Part shown: positions 26,995-37,876 of the stretch, in pieces
Layout: each line of letters starts with the position of its first letter
Numbering within the stretch: position 1 is the stretch's first letter
Source: Eremothecium cymbalariae DBVPG#7215
Taxonomy: Eukaryota; Ascomycota; Saccharomycetes; Saccharomycetales; Saccharomycetaceae
Direction: 5' to 3'
Assembly (NCBI RefSeq): GCF_000235365.1
Contig: NC_016455.1
Location: forward strand, 1-64,000
Length of the DNA: 64,000 nt
Notes under the pieces: model-generated
The model's database searches: none
What the model saw: the letters and a program-made list of their open reading frames with translations, nothing else
What the model was told of the DNA's origin: nothing
Made by a program: the position numbers and the translations under genes

Positions 26995-28218
26995 CTAATT
27001 CAAATATGAAATCAAGTTTTTGTCCAAGTTATACCTTTACAAGCACACGCATCTAGATTATTATATTTCTGTTTTCTGTTTGCCACCGACTGAACTTTAC
27101 ACAGTTTGTGAAAACTCACTATGTACGTTATTTTAAAGCAATATGAAAACTTGGTTAATGCAAGTTAATATATGTGAATTAAGACATCTCGGACTACAGA
27201 TAGAGTCTTTCGAACAACGTTGCAAGACGATTATATTCGGGATTTTCACTGCTATGAGAGTTATTCAAATAATTTTGGGCTGCTAGGGTGTGTTCCATCT
27301 GGCGTTATAACTTCCATCTGGAAGGAGATGCTCAGCAATTGATAATAGAGGCAGGCAGATGGCTGAAATATTGATTGGAAGAAGCCAAGTAGTGACGTGA
27401 GCAAGCCGCTTGCGTGTCTGCATGTCCTGAAGGGGTTTGCGGTGAAGGTGTCTCAAAGTCCTTTCATGACGGCATGCTGATCTATACGATATAGGTTGAA
27501 AGCGCGAATCACACAGCCATACAAACATGCAGAACGACAGAGAACCGTATAGGCCCGAACACCCCACATGTCGCGTTTCAATTGCGAAGAGCCTGAAATT
27601 CGAACCTGGCCTGTGAAGAAACCGGGTCTGCTCTAGTTCCGGAGAATTTCCGAACGTTGTATGATGGCCAAGCAACTCCAGAAGTGCATTTTAACATGTT
27701 GGGCTAGATGGGGGTTATTCTACAACTTACGACTCGGGTAGGCATAAGGTGTTTTGAAACACAGCAACTTGCTGCTGAAAGGAAGCCTTTGAGTATCAAG
27801 TGCAGGTTCTCAAAGTGGCAAGTGAGTGTGGAGAATAAAATTACTAATTCACCAGATCCGGAGATTCCCAGGTGAAACAGAAATGCATGTATAAGCAGTT
27901 CCGATTGTTTACCAATACTTTTGTGTCAAACTGTTTACGGATAATGTAACCAGATTCGGTTTTCATAGAGTGCAAAATTTTTTAGCTAACGCTACAACCA
28001 GATCTGCGCTAATACTCGAGAGATGTAACGGCTTAAGGGAGGGTAATTGTTCAGTAATAAAGTTTATCTCTTAGTTAATATGCACCGAATATTTGAAAGA
28101 TGCGCGGACTGTTGTCAGATATAGCTTACTAAAAAGTCATATAACTAATCGAAAGATAGTTTATGTTATCCCAAAGCTGGAAGATTGCACTGTAATTTAT
28201 AGATCAACAATTTGAAAC
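26995..28218. other. Large intergenic region RPN13-DCK1 with a GC-elevated core
   Basis: This 1.2-kb gap is the longest in the window. The segment at about 27240-27800 is visibly richer in GC than its AT-rich flanks and contains several potential hairpins, such as GCAAGCCGCTTGC (27401-27413) and CTTCCATCTGGAAG (27311-27324). TTCCATCTGG occurs twice (27293, 27312), with CAGATGG at 27356 as an inverted partner. On the minus strand GGTTCGAATTT (27595-27605) is close to a Pol III B-box. A 130-codon minus frame (27283-27675) has no recognisable features. An unrecognised structured RNA is possible; comparison by eye with U1-U6, U3, SRP, RNase P and MRP gave no match. Confidence 0.35.
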
Positions 28219-31200
28219 ATGGGAAAGCTATTTGAATGGAGACCTACTGATAGGTTGATACGTGGCAAGTTAATAAAACCCTTTTTACCGATTAAGAGGT
28301 ATCCCCAGCTTTCACTAGAAAATGAGCACTTCAAGAACTTATATCATGGAGATGAGTTGTATATCTTTGAGCAGACAACAGATGAGAAATGGTGCAGAGC
28401 TTATCTTGTATTACAACCTCTGCCAGAAGACTTTGTTACTCTGATGCATTATCATTCAGGCAACTTGCCAGATGGGAGGTTTAGTATGGTTGTTTGTCCT
28501 AAGAAGTTTATCCACTTATTTTTAGACGAAAAGGTACCAGTGATCTCTTTCTTCAAGCTGCCAGATGCTGTAGAAGGTAAAAAATATATTCATAATAACG
28601 ATGTACCAACTTTGCATGATGTAATAGACTCTGTGAACTCTGAGAAAGCTAAAAGTTTAAGACGGATTAAGAACGAAAAACCGATGAGACCCCCATTTCC
28701 ATATTTTAAATTGCATGATAAATCTATAACAGAGGAAGTTTATGCAGTGTTGTCTCTATTATGTTCTCATATTTATTCAATGTACACTTCAGGAGATTTT
28801 GAAATATACGATTGGTTGATGCGTCTGTACTATCAGCTGGATGACGTTCGTTTGACGTTAGAAAATAATCTTGTCACCTTGGAGGAGAGAAATCAGCTAG
28901 TTGGTCAAGTGATTGCACTAACTACCAAAATTGCAAGGTACTTATCCACTAAAGGTGCCAATAAGTTTGAACGTACAAATTCATCTACAGTTGATCCAAC
29001 AGGATATGATAGTATTCTAACACGGGATTTATCCACTGGTAACTTTCTCACATATAATGATTCAGATCCTCATCTGGTAGCATCAAGTACAATGTTAAAT
29101 GCTTTAGCTCCAAACTTCCCTATTTCATATCAGGCTGATTGCCAACTAGAAACAGAAAAAAATGCAAAATTTACTTCTGTAGAGCCATCTCAGCTGCTTG
29201 TCGATTTTAAAGACGTTATGGCGGCTCCAGAATTCCAAAAAGATTTCACGAAGTTGTCCGCCTACATGTACCTACGAACAGCAAAGAATCGATTGACTGA
29301 ACCCTTTGTTGTTCAAGTTAATTCAGACAATATTCTTTCATTGGAAAGTATTTCGGCAACGCTGTTCAACAATATACCGGCTTCAGAAATTGATAACTCT
29401 AGAATATATTTGGTTGTTGAGCTAGTTGAAACATTGGAGCTAGAACTTCTAGAAATCGTGCGTGCCGATGAAATGACTACAAAGACCGTTACTGTATCAT
29501 CTCCTACTGATCAGAGAATTACACAACTACGAAAAGGTATTGCTGTTGGTGTGGCTGACATCTCAAGGGTTTTCGCCAGGGGTAAGAAATCATACTCGGA
29601 TGAGGCTTTTCACTACAAAGTGAGCTTATTTGGTTCTTATTTCAAGCAAAAAATCAACAATGATAATCTGCAGCGCCCAAGTACTGTTTATTCTGAACTA
29701 GATAATGCTACTCCTAACACGTCACAAGATATTGGTAAGGTCATTAAAAATATGAACAATTCTGAAAATAATGGTTGGGGAGAACTGGTTGACAGAATTA
29801 TAGCAGACTCTGATAAAGGTATTGCAGTTGATCCTAGAGCTCAATCTCTCACTGTTACTGTGAAAGAGATTAAAGACAGCACAGCACGGATTTTTGATAC
29901 AGACAAGTTTTCTGCTATTAAGTGCGTACCACCATATTTCTATGATACGCTATCTGAACCGGTCGATAGAATTTACTTGACCTTGGGAAAGGTCCGGTTT
30001 TGTGACCCTTCAACTGATTTCAATTTCGATAATATTACTATTAGCGTTAGCGCAGCGAATAAAAACATAGTGTTTAGAAATGGTTTCAACGAATCCCCAA
30101 CAAGTTGCTGGCAGTTCATCTCTGTTAAGCCCGATGAGTCTGTTGGAGAGACGATTAGGGTTGATGGTATACCTGCAATGGACAAAGACGAAACTCTAAG
30201 AGTTTCCGCATGTTGTGGCACGTTACTGGCGAAAGCCAAGTTCTACATAAAGAAAGGAAACCAGATACTTGAATACAAAAAGAACTCTTCCTTTCAATTG
30301 ATGTCAGCTCAGAATAAGCCCTTAATTGAAGTTGAAATTGGAACGGAGTATGTTGGTCAAACTTTTAACATGGAAAGATCGATATATAATATATTATCGC
30401 TTTGGAGAAGATCTCCAAGCGGCGAAGTTTCAGGAGATGAGGAAACTGAAGAATCTTTAACCATGAAAATTATGGCATTAAAAAATGTTAGTACCATTCA
30501 ACTAGTAAAATACTTTGATTCATTATTGGTTAGATATTTGGAACTTAACTATGCTATTCTACAAACTGAAAGGCAGAAATCTTCATCAGCTTTTAAGGAC
30601 ACAATATTATATTCTTTAGTGTACTTTTTGGACAAGGTGGTTGTACTTCAGGATAGTTACAAGCATCTTTTCCATGATTTTATCGAAAAATTTAGTCGGT
30701 TAGGTAATAATCTGCCTCCTGTGGGTCCTGTATTATTAGATGCGATGGCAAACCAATTATCATCGGCTGACGTTAACTGGAATTATGTTGGTAGAGCTTG
30801 TTGCCGCACACATGCCCTGGTGGTTCAATTGTGTTTGATTACTTCACGAGATGCTATTGAAGAATTGAAACTATCTCTAAAATCGTACTTTAATGGATTA
30901 TCAAGGTTCTTTGCTTATAACAAGGACTCTGCTTTAATGGATCAAATGAAGATATTAGAAGATTTTGATATTGTTATCGATTCAGTAAAGGATTACTTTA
31001 CAGCTGATGAACTACTTGGTTTTTGTTCCTCCCTATTTAGTATGTGCCATGAAAAAGAATTAGCCCTTGGAATATCGAAAAATCCGTTAAATACGAAAGA
31101 ACAGAAGTTCATTAACAAGAAGTTCTTGCTATTGCGTCGGTTGCTAGAACATGATCCAGTTAAGGGGTATCTATTTGCTGCTGATCAGGAGTCTGAATAT

Positions 31201-33954
31201 GCTTTGTCGTTCATAAACAAGGCTATTGAATGGTCGTTACAGCCATTAATGAAAAAGAAGCTCAAATATTTAGATGTTAACTCCATCAGAGTTGCTAATG
31301 GTGTCATAGTCTCAATACTCAAATACGCAAAGAATACAAGGTTACGGAAAAATCTAACTAGGCTTATTCCCACATTTTGCCGCTTTTTTATTTCATTGTA
31401 CAAGTATTCTGAAGAGTTTGAACAATTGAAATTTAGTAGAACTTTCACATCATTATTCCCGACCAGTATACCATTGAATAAAATTACTACAGATTCAATT
31501 GTTAAAGAAGAAGTCACTTCGGAACCACTGATTGAATTGGCTACCATCTTAACCTGGGCGATTAGGCATGCTGAAGGCGTATACGGTGAAGCTCCATCCT
31601 TCATTGAAATAACAAACGACTGCAAAGAAGATAAAATCTTTAATTCAGCGTTTTATATTTCCTCTTTCACCAAAGAAGACATAATGAGCGCAATTAATAC
31701 AGTAGATTTGATGACTAATGGGACTTACTTCCCTTCGAAAAGATGGCTAAGTATGACTGCTATGTTTGTCAGATCATCTGTGACTCTGTTGCACTTGTAC
31801 AAAGATATCTTGATAAGATATAACCTCCCGCCTCCTGGCGCTTCATTTGACAAATTTGATACAAATCTTTGGTCCTCATATTTGAAAAGAATTCTAGAAT
31901 TAGGAAATCACAGAGTTTGCAGTCTTGTTTCGTTATCAGAATCACCTAGAAAGGCAGTATATATGATGACAGGAGATATCAGGAGTCGAATCGCTTGGAT
32001 TTTAGAAGATTGTTGGCAGGCTACTGCAGAAGGTGTAACAGATGATCGCAACCTAAAGAGGTTTGGTGTGCATAATGTTGGGGGGTTTCAAGTTCTTCTG
32101 TTCAGAGACAATGAAGATGTTGTACGTGAGTTCTTAACATTTGCTTTTCAATGGCATTCCGAAGCCAGAAGGGTATGTGCCTGGTTAACATGGGCAATAT
32201 GCATCAATGTTTGGAATATCCATCATACGTTAACTATTGCAGGGCAGCAAACCGTTTCGGTGTTGTACACTACCTGTCAAACTGGTAGGATCATGACAAC
32301 TAAGCATGGATTGGTTTCATTTTTCAGTTTTTTGATGCACACCGTGCATATAAACCGAGATGATGAAGCGTTGGATGATGTTATTGATTATGTCTCCTCA
32401 ATGTATACAATGATGAATATTGTTTCAGATATGCAAGATTTACCGATGAGTGAAGAGTTTGGTGACCTGAGAACTGCAAGCCAGCTAAGCATTTTTGGTT
32501 ATTTAATGGCAGCAAATAAGCCGGAGGCTTTCCATACATTGATCAACGATTTCTTTCTACGCAGTGTGAAAAAGAAAGATTACGCACAGGCTGCATTATC
32601 TTTAGAATTATTAGCAGACACGTACAAGTGGATTCCAAACGATGTTCTACCGGCTATTCAGAAACCTCCTTTACCAAAGCAGTCATCATTTGAAAGAAAA
32701 GAATATCTTTGTAAGGAGGCTGCCAGAAATTTTGCCAAAGGATCAAAGCTTGAAAAAGCTTTAACAATCTATAAGGATCTGGCAGAGGCTTACGAAACAA
32801 TTAACTATGATCTGAATGGTCTAGCTTACGTTCATGAGCAGATTGCAAACTTGTATACTGATTTGCAAAATATTGACCGGTTGGTGCCATCATACTTTAA
32901 AGTTACCTTCATTGGATATGGATTTCCTGCTTCAATAAGGGGTAAAGTGTTTGTTTTTGAAGGGTTGCCCTTTGAACATATCACTTCAATTCAGACAAGA
33001 ATGATGAAGATGTATCCTGGTACTAAAATTGTACAGTCACAAGAAGAATGTGATCAGCTACTACTTGATATGCCAGCTGTGAAGCGGCTGCATGTAATTG
33101 CTGTGGAACCAAAGTTTAAAATTTCTGAAGACTACCGCGTTGCAGGGAAAAAATTTCATGTCGATAACAAAATTAGAATATGGATAGAAAATACAGATTT
33201 GAAAACGTTTTGTCATTCTAAGAGGTTACCTGGTGCTACTTCGGTAACGAACCTATGGGTCAGAGAATTCACTTATCAAACTGTGAGCACTTTCCCAACA
33301 TTGCTAAATAGATCCGAGGTATGCAGCGTGACTGAAAGAGACTTATCTCCTATTGAAAACGCTATAAAATCTTTGGAAGTTAAAATTCAAGATCTTATCG
33401 GCTTAGAAAATGTGTGCTACAAGTTGATCAAAGAAAGTGGTGATTGTAACGAGCTGTTTGCAGAATTATCAAGAGAACTAAATGGGACTATAGATGCACC
33501 GGTTAATGGAGGGATTGCTCAGTACAGAGCATTCTGTAAGCTTGAACTTGACGAGCATCTTTCAGCATCTCAGGTAGAACAATTGAAGTCATTATTCGAT
33601 GACTTAGCCATAGTCTTGAATCGATGCTTGGCATTACATTTTGAACTATGTCCCCCAGGTTTTATGAAATCTTTTGACATGATGTGTGAGCAATTTGAAA
33701 GGAACTTTGAGGATGAAATAAAGAGAAATAACATTGATGTTCAACGGTACACAAACGACATATTGGATAGTCTAAAATCGGTTTCCTTTGGTCATCCTTT
33801 CAATAAAAACAGATCAACAACCCCTCAGAGCTCTTTAGTAACCATAGAAAGATCCTCCGGCAGTAGTAATTATAGTTCTAAAGGATCTTCCTACAAAGCA
33901 TCTCCATACAAAAACAGTTTATCAAATACAACAATGATGATTCCCAGAATTTGA
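28219..33954 (+). CDS. DCK1: DOCK-family guanine nucleotide exchange factor Dck1
   Basis: Dck1 is the yeast DOCK180-type exchange factor; with the ELMO-like Lmo1 it acts on the GTPase Rho5 in cell wall integrity, oxidative stress and mitophagy signalling. The 1911-residue protein (S. cerevisiae 1932) has an SH3-like N-terminus (about 1-80), a DHR-1/C2-type lipid-binding segment (about 580-690, IYLTLGKVRFCDPSTDFNF), a long helical middle and a C-terminal DHR-2 exchange domain (about 1440-1800, LELLADTYKWIP to LHFELCPPGF). The C-terminal tail is Ser-rich. It is downstream of RPN13, as in S. cerevisiae (YLR421C-YLR422W). Confidence 0.93.
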   Translation: MGKLFEWRPTDRLIRGKLIKPFLPIKRYPQLSLENEHFKNLYHGDELYIFEQTTDEKWCRAYLVLQPLPEDFVTLMHYHSGNLPDGRFSMVVCPKKFIHLFLDEKVPVISFFKLPDAVEGKKYIHNNDVPTLHDVIDSVNSEKAKSLRRIKNEKPMRPPFPYFKLHDKSITEEVYAVLSLLCSHIYSMYTSGDFEIYDWLMRLYYQLDDVRLTLENNLVTLEERNQLVGQVIALTTKIARYLSTKGANKFERTNSSTVDPTGYDSILTRDLSTGNFLTYNDSDPHLVASSTMLNALAPNFPISYQADCQLETEKNAKFTSVEPSQLLVDFKDVMAAPEFQKDFTKLSAYMYLRTAKNRLTEPFVVQVNSDNILSLESISATLFNNIPASEIDNSRIYLVVELVETLELELLEIVRADEMTTKTVTVSSPTDQRITQLRKGIAVGVADISRVFARGKKSYSDEAFHYKVSLFGSYFKQKINNDNLQRPSTVYSELDNATPNTSQDIGKVIKNMNNSENNGWGELVDRIIADSDKGIAVDPRAQSLTVTVKEIKDSTARIFDTDKFSAIKCVPPYFYDTLSEPVDRIYLTLGKVRFCDPSTDFNFDNITISVSAANKNIVFRNGFNESPTSCWQFISVKPDESVGETIRVDGIPAMDKDETLRVSACCGTLLAKAKFYIKKGNQILEYKKNSSFQLMSAQNKPLIEVEIGTEYVGQTFNMERSIYNILSLWRRSPSGEVSGDEETEESLTMKIMALKNVSTIQLVKYFDSLLVRYLELNYAILQTERQKSSSAFKDTILYSLVYFLDKVVVLQDSYKHLFHDFIEKFSRLGNNLPPVGPVLLDAMANQLSSADVNWNYVGRACCRTHALVVQLCLITSRDAIEELKLSLKSYFNGLSRFFAYNKDSALMDQMKILEDFDIVIDSVKDYFTADELLGFCSSLFSMCHEKELALGISKNPLNTKEQKFINKKFLLLRRLLEHDPVKGYLFAADQESEYALSFINKAIEWSLQPLMKKKLKYLDVNSIRVANGVIVSILKYAKNTRLRKNLTRLIPTFCRFFISLYKYSEEFEQLKFSRTFTSLFPTSIPLNKITTDSIVKEEVTSEPLIELATILTWAIRHAEGVYGEAPSFIEITNDCKEDKIFNSAFYISSFTKEDIMSAINTVDLMTNGTYFPSKRWLSMTAMFVRSSVTLLHLYKDILIRYNLPPPGASFDKFDTNLWSSYLKRILELGNHRVCSLVSLSESPRKAVYMMTGDIRSRIAWILEDCWQATAEGVTDDRNLKRFGVHNVGGFQVLLFRDNEDVVREFLTFAFQWHSEARRVCAWLTWAICINVWNIHHTLTIAGQQTVSVLYTTCQTGRIMTTKHGLVSFFSFLMHTVHINRDDEALDDVIDYVSSMYTMMNIVSDMQDLPMSEEFGDLRTASQLSIFGYLMAANKPEAFHTLINDFFLRSVKKKDYAQAALSLELLADTYKWIPNDVLPAIQKPPLPKQSSFERKEYLCKEAARNFAKGSKLEKALTIYKDLAEAYETINYDLNGLAYVHEQIANLYTDLQNIDRLVPSYFKVTFIGYGFPASIRGKVFVFEGLPFEHITSIQTRMMKMYPGTKIVQSQEECDQLLLDMPAVKRLHVIAVEPKFKISEDYRVAGKKFHVDNKIRIWIENTDLKTFCHSKRLPGATSVTNLWVREFTYQTVSTFPTLLNRSEVCSVTERDLSPIENAIKSLEVKIQDLIGLENVCYKLIKESGDCNELFAELSRELNGTIDAPVNGGIAQYRAFCKLELDEHLSASQVEQLKSLFDDLAIVLNRCLALHFELCPPGFMKSFDMMCEQFERNFEDEIKRNNIDVQRYTNDILDSLKSVSFGHPFNKNRSTTPQSSLVTIERSSGSSNYSSKGSSYKASPYKNSLSNTTMMIPRI

Positions 33955-34294
33955 TTAGATGCCTGTTAACATATAAAGTCGTTCCTCCTCGGGATAAATA
34001 AAATAAAGTCCTTAAAATACATATCTAAATATATCTATTCCTTCAAGATTGAACCCATTTATACTCCGCATTAAAGCTTCTTACCATGTCAGTGCACGAA
34101 GAGCTGTATGCTGATTATCCGTTAATTAGAATCTTCCATTTCAACCAGAATTTCAATCGTATATTATGATCTGTGTTGACAGGAATTTTTTTAATTCATT
34201 TTCATTCCATTTTTTATTCAAACGTGATGAAAGATTATAAAGACAAGTAACTTATCAGTGCGTTAATTTGTGTTATTAGAGCATCGATTATACC
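33955..34294. other. Intergenic DCK1-ACP1
   Basis: This 340-bp AT-rich gap contains the DCK1 3' end and the ACP1 promoter, with poly-T tracts near 34187-34217. A single GTGATGA (box C-like) near 34224 has no matching box D, so no snoRNA is called. Confidence 0.5.
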
Positions 34295-34651
34295 ATGTTT
34301 AGATCAATTATTCGTATTGCCCCACAGGCTGCTAATTCTACAATCACAAGAAGGGCTATTCCTGCTTATACCAACTTCCTACGTTTCTACTCTTCTTCAT
34401 TGAACAAAGATGAAATTACAACTAGAGTTATCGATGTTATAAAGTCATTTGACAAGACCGCTGCTTCAGCTAACATCACTCTAGACACCGTTTTTTCTAA
34501 AGATCTAGGCTTGGATTCCTTAGATACCGTTGAATTATTAGTTGCAGTTGAAGAAGAATTTGACGTTGAGATTCCGGATAAGGTTGCCGATGAAATACAG
34601 TCCGTTGGTGACGCTGTAAATTACATTGCTTCTAATCCAGAATCTAACTAA
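34295..34651 (+). CDS. ACP1: Mitochondrial acyl carrier protein
   Basis: Acp1 carries growing acyl chains on a 4'-phosphopantetheine arm in mitochondrial type II fatty acid synthesis, needed for lipoic acid, and also supports iron-sulfur cluster assembly. The 118-residue protein begins with a basic, Ser/Arg-rich targeting sequence (about 1-35) ending FYSSS. The attachment site is Ser75 in [11 protein letters not shown]. The acidic helix [11 protein letters not shown] follows and the domain is complete. In S. cerevisiae it is YKL192C, adjacent to SDS22, as here. Confidence 0.96.
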   Translation: MFRSIIRIAPQAANSTITRRAIPAYTNFLRFYSSSLNKDEITTRVIDVIKSFDKTAASANITLDTVFSKDLGLDSLDTVELLVAVEEEFDVEIPDKVADEIQSVGDAVNYIASNPESN

Positions 34652-35173
34652 GAGAGCTTTTTATGTTTTTGGTGACAAGAGAAAGTTTTACTTTGTCAAA
34701 TCGTCCTCAAGACTTGTGATTTTTTATCGTTTTATGATTAGCAAGAGGATCCCGGACATATAAAAGGAACATTGGTACTAGCTTGTTGGTTTACATAACA
34801 TGAATTTAGTATTTTATCTTCAGGTATGTTAGAAGTTTACGTTAAATATCTTGTAAATTTTATTTCATAATTTGACAGTGTAGTGGCCAGTGCAAGCTTT
34901 CTCACCAAACCCGCCAAACCCCAGTTGTATAGTTGTAATTGTTATATCTACTCCTGGGAGAATAGTGGTTCATAAATCCACTACATAGTTATAATAAACA
35001 CAGAGAATTACTTCATATATCTACTATAAAAAAGTTAGACATAAACCCTTACTGTCTTTAGAGTTAAAAGAAGGGATATTTATTTATATTTTCCTTTCAG
35101 TAGTCAAAAAATAAGTAAGAGAGCCTTTCATCTTTAACAAATTACTGACTATTGAAAGATAAGCTACAGCAAA
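34652..35173. other. Intergenic ACP1-SDS22
   Basis: This 522-bp AT-rich gap holds the ACP1 3' region and the SDS22 promoter. No RNA gene, repeat or additional open frame of interest was found. Confidence 0.5.
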
Positions 35174-36235
35174 ATGACTGAACAGAAGCCTAATATAAAT
35201 AGTGACTTAGAGTCTGAGAAATCTAATGAAAATGTTCCTGATCAGGGCTCTCAATCGGTGTCCTCTATTCAGACAGAAGTTATTCAAGACATGAATGTGG
35301 AGTACCTTAGCGCAGACTCAGAATTGACAGTTGACCTCCCCGAGGATATTAAGGTTATCGACCTTATCCATTTGAAGATACAGTCCATGGAGGCGTTGAA
35401 TCTTTATAGATTTAAAAAACTTGAGAAATTATATTTAAGACAGAACTTGATTGAATCCATTAGTGAAGTGGAAGTCTTGCCTGCAGATCATCTTGAAGAG
35501 TTGGATCTGTATGATAATAGGATTAAACATATTTCTAGAAATGTTAACAAACTTGTTAAGTTGAAGAATTTAGATTTCTCTTTTAACAAGATAAAGAACA
35601 TAAAGAATATCGATAAGTTGACCCAACTGGAACGACTCTATTTTGTTCAGAACAAAATATCCGTAATTGAAAACCTCAACACACTCACAGACTTAAAGAG
35701 CCTAGAGTTAGGTGGGAATAGAATTACTGAAATTGGACCAGACTCTTTACGGGGCCTTGATAAACTAGAAGAGATTTGGTTAGGTAAGAATTCTATTACA
35801 AGATTTATGAATCTACAATATTTAAAGAATTTGAAGATTTTATCGATTCAATCAAACAAATTAAGGGTGATTGAGGGACTAGAGGAATTGGAAAATTTAG
35901 AAGAGCTATATCTGTCTCATAATTTCATTGAACACATTTCAGGCCTCGAAAAGAATGTCAAACTAACCACTTTGGATATCACTGCTAATAAGTTAACAAA
36001 AATTGAAAATGTTAAGCATTTGAAGCGTTTAACTGATCTATGGGCTTCATTTAACCAAATAGATCAAAGTTTTGAATCCTTGGGAGAGGAACTAATTGCT
36101 TTGCCGGAATTTGAAACTATATATTTGGAGGGAAATCCTATACAAACAAAGAATGAAACGACATACAGGAGAAAACTTGTTCTGAATCTTGGCCCATCCC
36201 TTCAGAAAATTGATGCCACCTACATTCGTGGTTGA
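35174..36235 (+). CDS. SDS22: PP1 regulatory subunit Sds22, leucine-rich repeat protein
   Basis: Sds22 binds the type 1 phosphatase catalytic subunit Glc7 and helps its maturation and nuclear function. The 353-residue protein (S. cerevisiae 338) has an acidic Ser/Asn-rich N-terminus (about 1-60). About eleven or twelve tandem 22-residue leucine-rich repeats of the SDS22 type follow, such as KLEKLYLRQNLIESI and DLKSLELGGNRITEI. An LRR cap ends in LVLNLGPSLQKIDATYIRG. The order SDS22-MST1 matches YKL193C-YKL194C. Confidence 0.96.
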   Translation: MTEQKPNINSDLESEKSNENVPDQGSQSVSSIQTEVIQDMNVEYLSADSELTVDLPEDIKVIDLIHLKIQSMEALNLYRFKKLEKLYLRQNLIESISEVEVLPADHLEELDLYDNRIKHISRNVNKLVKLKNLDFSFNKIKNIKNIDKLTQLERLYFVQNKISVIENLNTLTDLKSLELGGNRITEIGPDSLRGLDKLEEIWLGKNSITRFMNLQYLKNLKILSIQSNKLRVIEGLEELENLEELYLSHNFIEHISGLEKNVKLTTLDITANKLTKIENVKHLKRLTDLWASFNQIDQSFESLGEELIALPEFETIYLEGNPIQTKNETTYRRKLVLNLGPSLQKIDATYIRG

Positions 36236-36338
36236 TATAAATATCTATGATTATAAACAGTACACTTATAGTTTGCAATTTGTTATTAATAATGAGTTTA
36301 ACAGACGGATGGTTAGTTTGACCCTAGGTATTTATGGT

Positions 36339-36344
36339 CACGTG
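36339..36344. promoter_or_regulatory. CACGTG E-box upstream of MST1
   Basis: GTCACGTGGT lies about 115 bp upstream of the MST1 ATG in the 218-bp gap after SDS22. This is a normal position for a Cbf1-type site. Confidence 0.4.
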
Positions 36345-36453
36345 GTTAAATTAAGTTCAACTTAAATATTTTAAGATACAAACAGTATGCTAACAAGATA
36401 GGTGATCAATTTATTCAATATAAGATGAGTTAAGTTGTGTTCCATAGAATATA

Positions 36454-37827
36454 ATGCCATCCAGAATATGTATTCGATGTTTCAATTCTAGCTCAAATAG
36501 GTTAATATTGAGACAGTATATATCTACTGCCTCTAATTCCTCAAATAGTGCAACCAATGTCGGTCACAGTGTTTCCACTAGACAGCAACTATACGTTACC
36601 GATCCAATTTCACCAGGCTCGATATTCTTTTTGCCTAATGGTACTAAAGTATTTAACAAGCTAATCCAGTTTATGAAGCTTCAACAACAAAACAAGTATG
36701 GTTTTCAAGAAGTTATTACCCCATTGATTTATAGAAAGAGCTTGTGGGAACAATCTGGCCATTGGGAAAATTATAAAGATGACATGTTTCGGGTTGAAGG
36801 AAATGATTCCACGAAGGAGGAATTTGGTTTAAAACCTATGAATTGTCCTGGCCATTGTGTTATGTTCCAAAAATTTGATAGATCATATAATGAGTTACCG
36901 TTGAGATTCTCTGATTTTTCTCCTTTACACAGAAATGAAGCTTCTGGTGCTTTATCTGGATTGAGTAGAGTGCGAAAGTTCCATCAAGACGATGGGCACA
37001 TATTTTGCACAACTGATCAGGTCGAGGAGGAGATTGAGAAGTGTTTACAATTGGTAGATCTTTGTTACTCCACTGTATTTCCATTAAGGAAAGACATGAA
37101 GAAAAGTTTTGGATATAAGTTATGTTTGTCAACTAGACCAGAAAAATATATCGGAAAACTAGAGGTTTGGGATCATGCAGAATCTGTGCTTAAATCTATC
37201 CTGGAGGATTCTGGGAAACAATGGTCAATTAATAAAGGGGATGGTGCTTTTTACGGACCAAAGTTAGATATCCATGTGGAAGACCACATAGGCAAGTATC
37301 ATCAAGTTGCTACTATACAGTTGGACTTTCAGTTACCAGAGAGGTTCAATCTGAAGTATAAAGATGCGGATGGCAGTTACAAACAACCAATAATGATACA
37401 TAGAGCTGTATTTGGTTCCTTAGAAAGATTCATGGCTATTCTAATGGATTCAAATAACGGCAACTGGCCGTTCTGGCTTAACCCAAACCAAGCAATGGTG
37501 ATTCCAGTGGCTAATGATAACAAAAAGATTATTGCTTTCTCTAAGAAGGTCATAGGAAAGTTACGCGGCGAAGATTCTGATCCTAGTAAACCTATCCAGT
37601 TAAACAGCTTTCACTTTAACGTAGACATTGACACGAGGGATGAGTCAGTAAGTTATAGACTAAGAGATGCGATAGGCAAGAAATATTCTTATATTATTAT
37701 GATAGGGGAGCAAGAGGTATCAAATTTAAAGGTTGCATTGCGCTCACGTGAATCACGTAAGGTGGATATGTTGACATTGGATGAACTATTCGAGAAATTT
37801 TGTGATCTTGAAAAAAACTATAAATGA
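36454..37827 (+). CDS. MST1: Mitochondrial threonyl-tRNA synthetase
   Basis: Mst1 charges mitochondrial tRNA-Thr, including the unusual CUN-decoding tRNA of S. cerevisiae mitochondria. The 457-residue protein (S. cerevisiae 462) begins with a basic targeting sequence, then lacks the N-terminal editing domain of the cytosolic enzyme. The class II core shows the zinc-binding NCPGHC segment, motif 2 (PLHRNEASGALSGLSRVRKF) and motif 3 (IHRAVFGSLERFMAIL). An anticodon-binding domain forms the C-terminus. Its 3' end is only 49 bp from the convergent ATG17 gene. Confidence 0.96.
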   Translation: MPSRICIRCFNSSSNRLILRQYISTASNSSNSATNVGHSVSTRQQLYVTDPISPGSIFFLPNGTKVFNKLIQFMKLQQQNKYGFQEVITPLIYRKSLWEQSGHWENYKDDMFRVEGNDSTKEEFGLKPMNCPGHCVMFQKFDRSYNELPLRFSDFSPLHRNEASGALSGLSRVRKFHQDDGHIFCTTDQVEEEIEKCLQLVDLCYSTVFPLRKDMKKSFGYKLCLSTRPEKYIGKLEVWDHAESVLKSILEDSGKQWSINKGDGAFYGPKLDIHVEDHIGKYHQVATIQLDFQLPERFNLKYKDADGSYKQPIMIHRAVFGSLERFMAILMDSNNGNWPFWLNPNQAMVIPVANDNKKIIAFSKKVIGKLRGEDSDPSKPIQLNSFHFNVDIDTRDESVSYRLRDAIGKKYSYIIMIGEQEVSNLKVALRSRESRKVDMLTLDELFEKFCDLEKNYK

Positions 37828-37876
37828 CTGAATTTTAAATGTTCTTGTAAATAATTGAATACACATAACTTAATTA

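Noticed and set aside
27590..27670. Possible tRNA on the minus strand
   Set aside because: A B-box-like GGTTCGAATTT is present, but no acceptor stem, anticodon arm or A-box at the right spacing could be formed.
27283..27675. 130-codon minus-strand open frame in the RPN13-DCK1 gap
   Set aside because: Its composition (many Cys, His, Arg) is unlike a folded yeast protein, with no homologue recognised and no conserved neighbour role; more likely chance in a GC-elevated segment.
34201..34270. Possible C/D snoRNA upstream of ACP1 (GTGATGA)
   Set aside because: No box D with a pairing terminal stem is present within a plausible distance.
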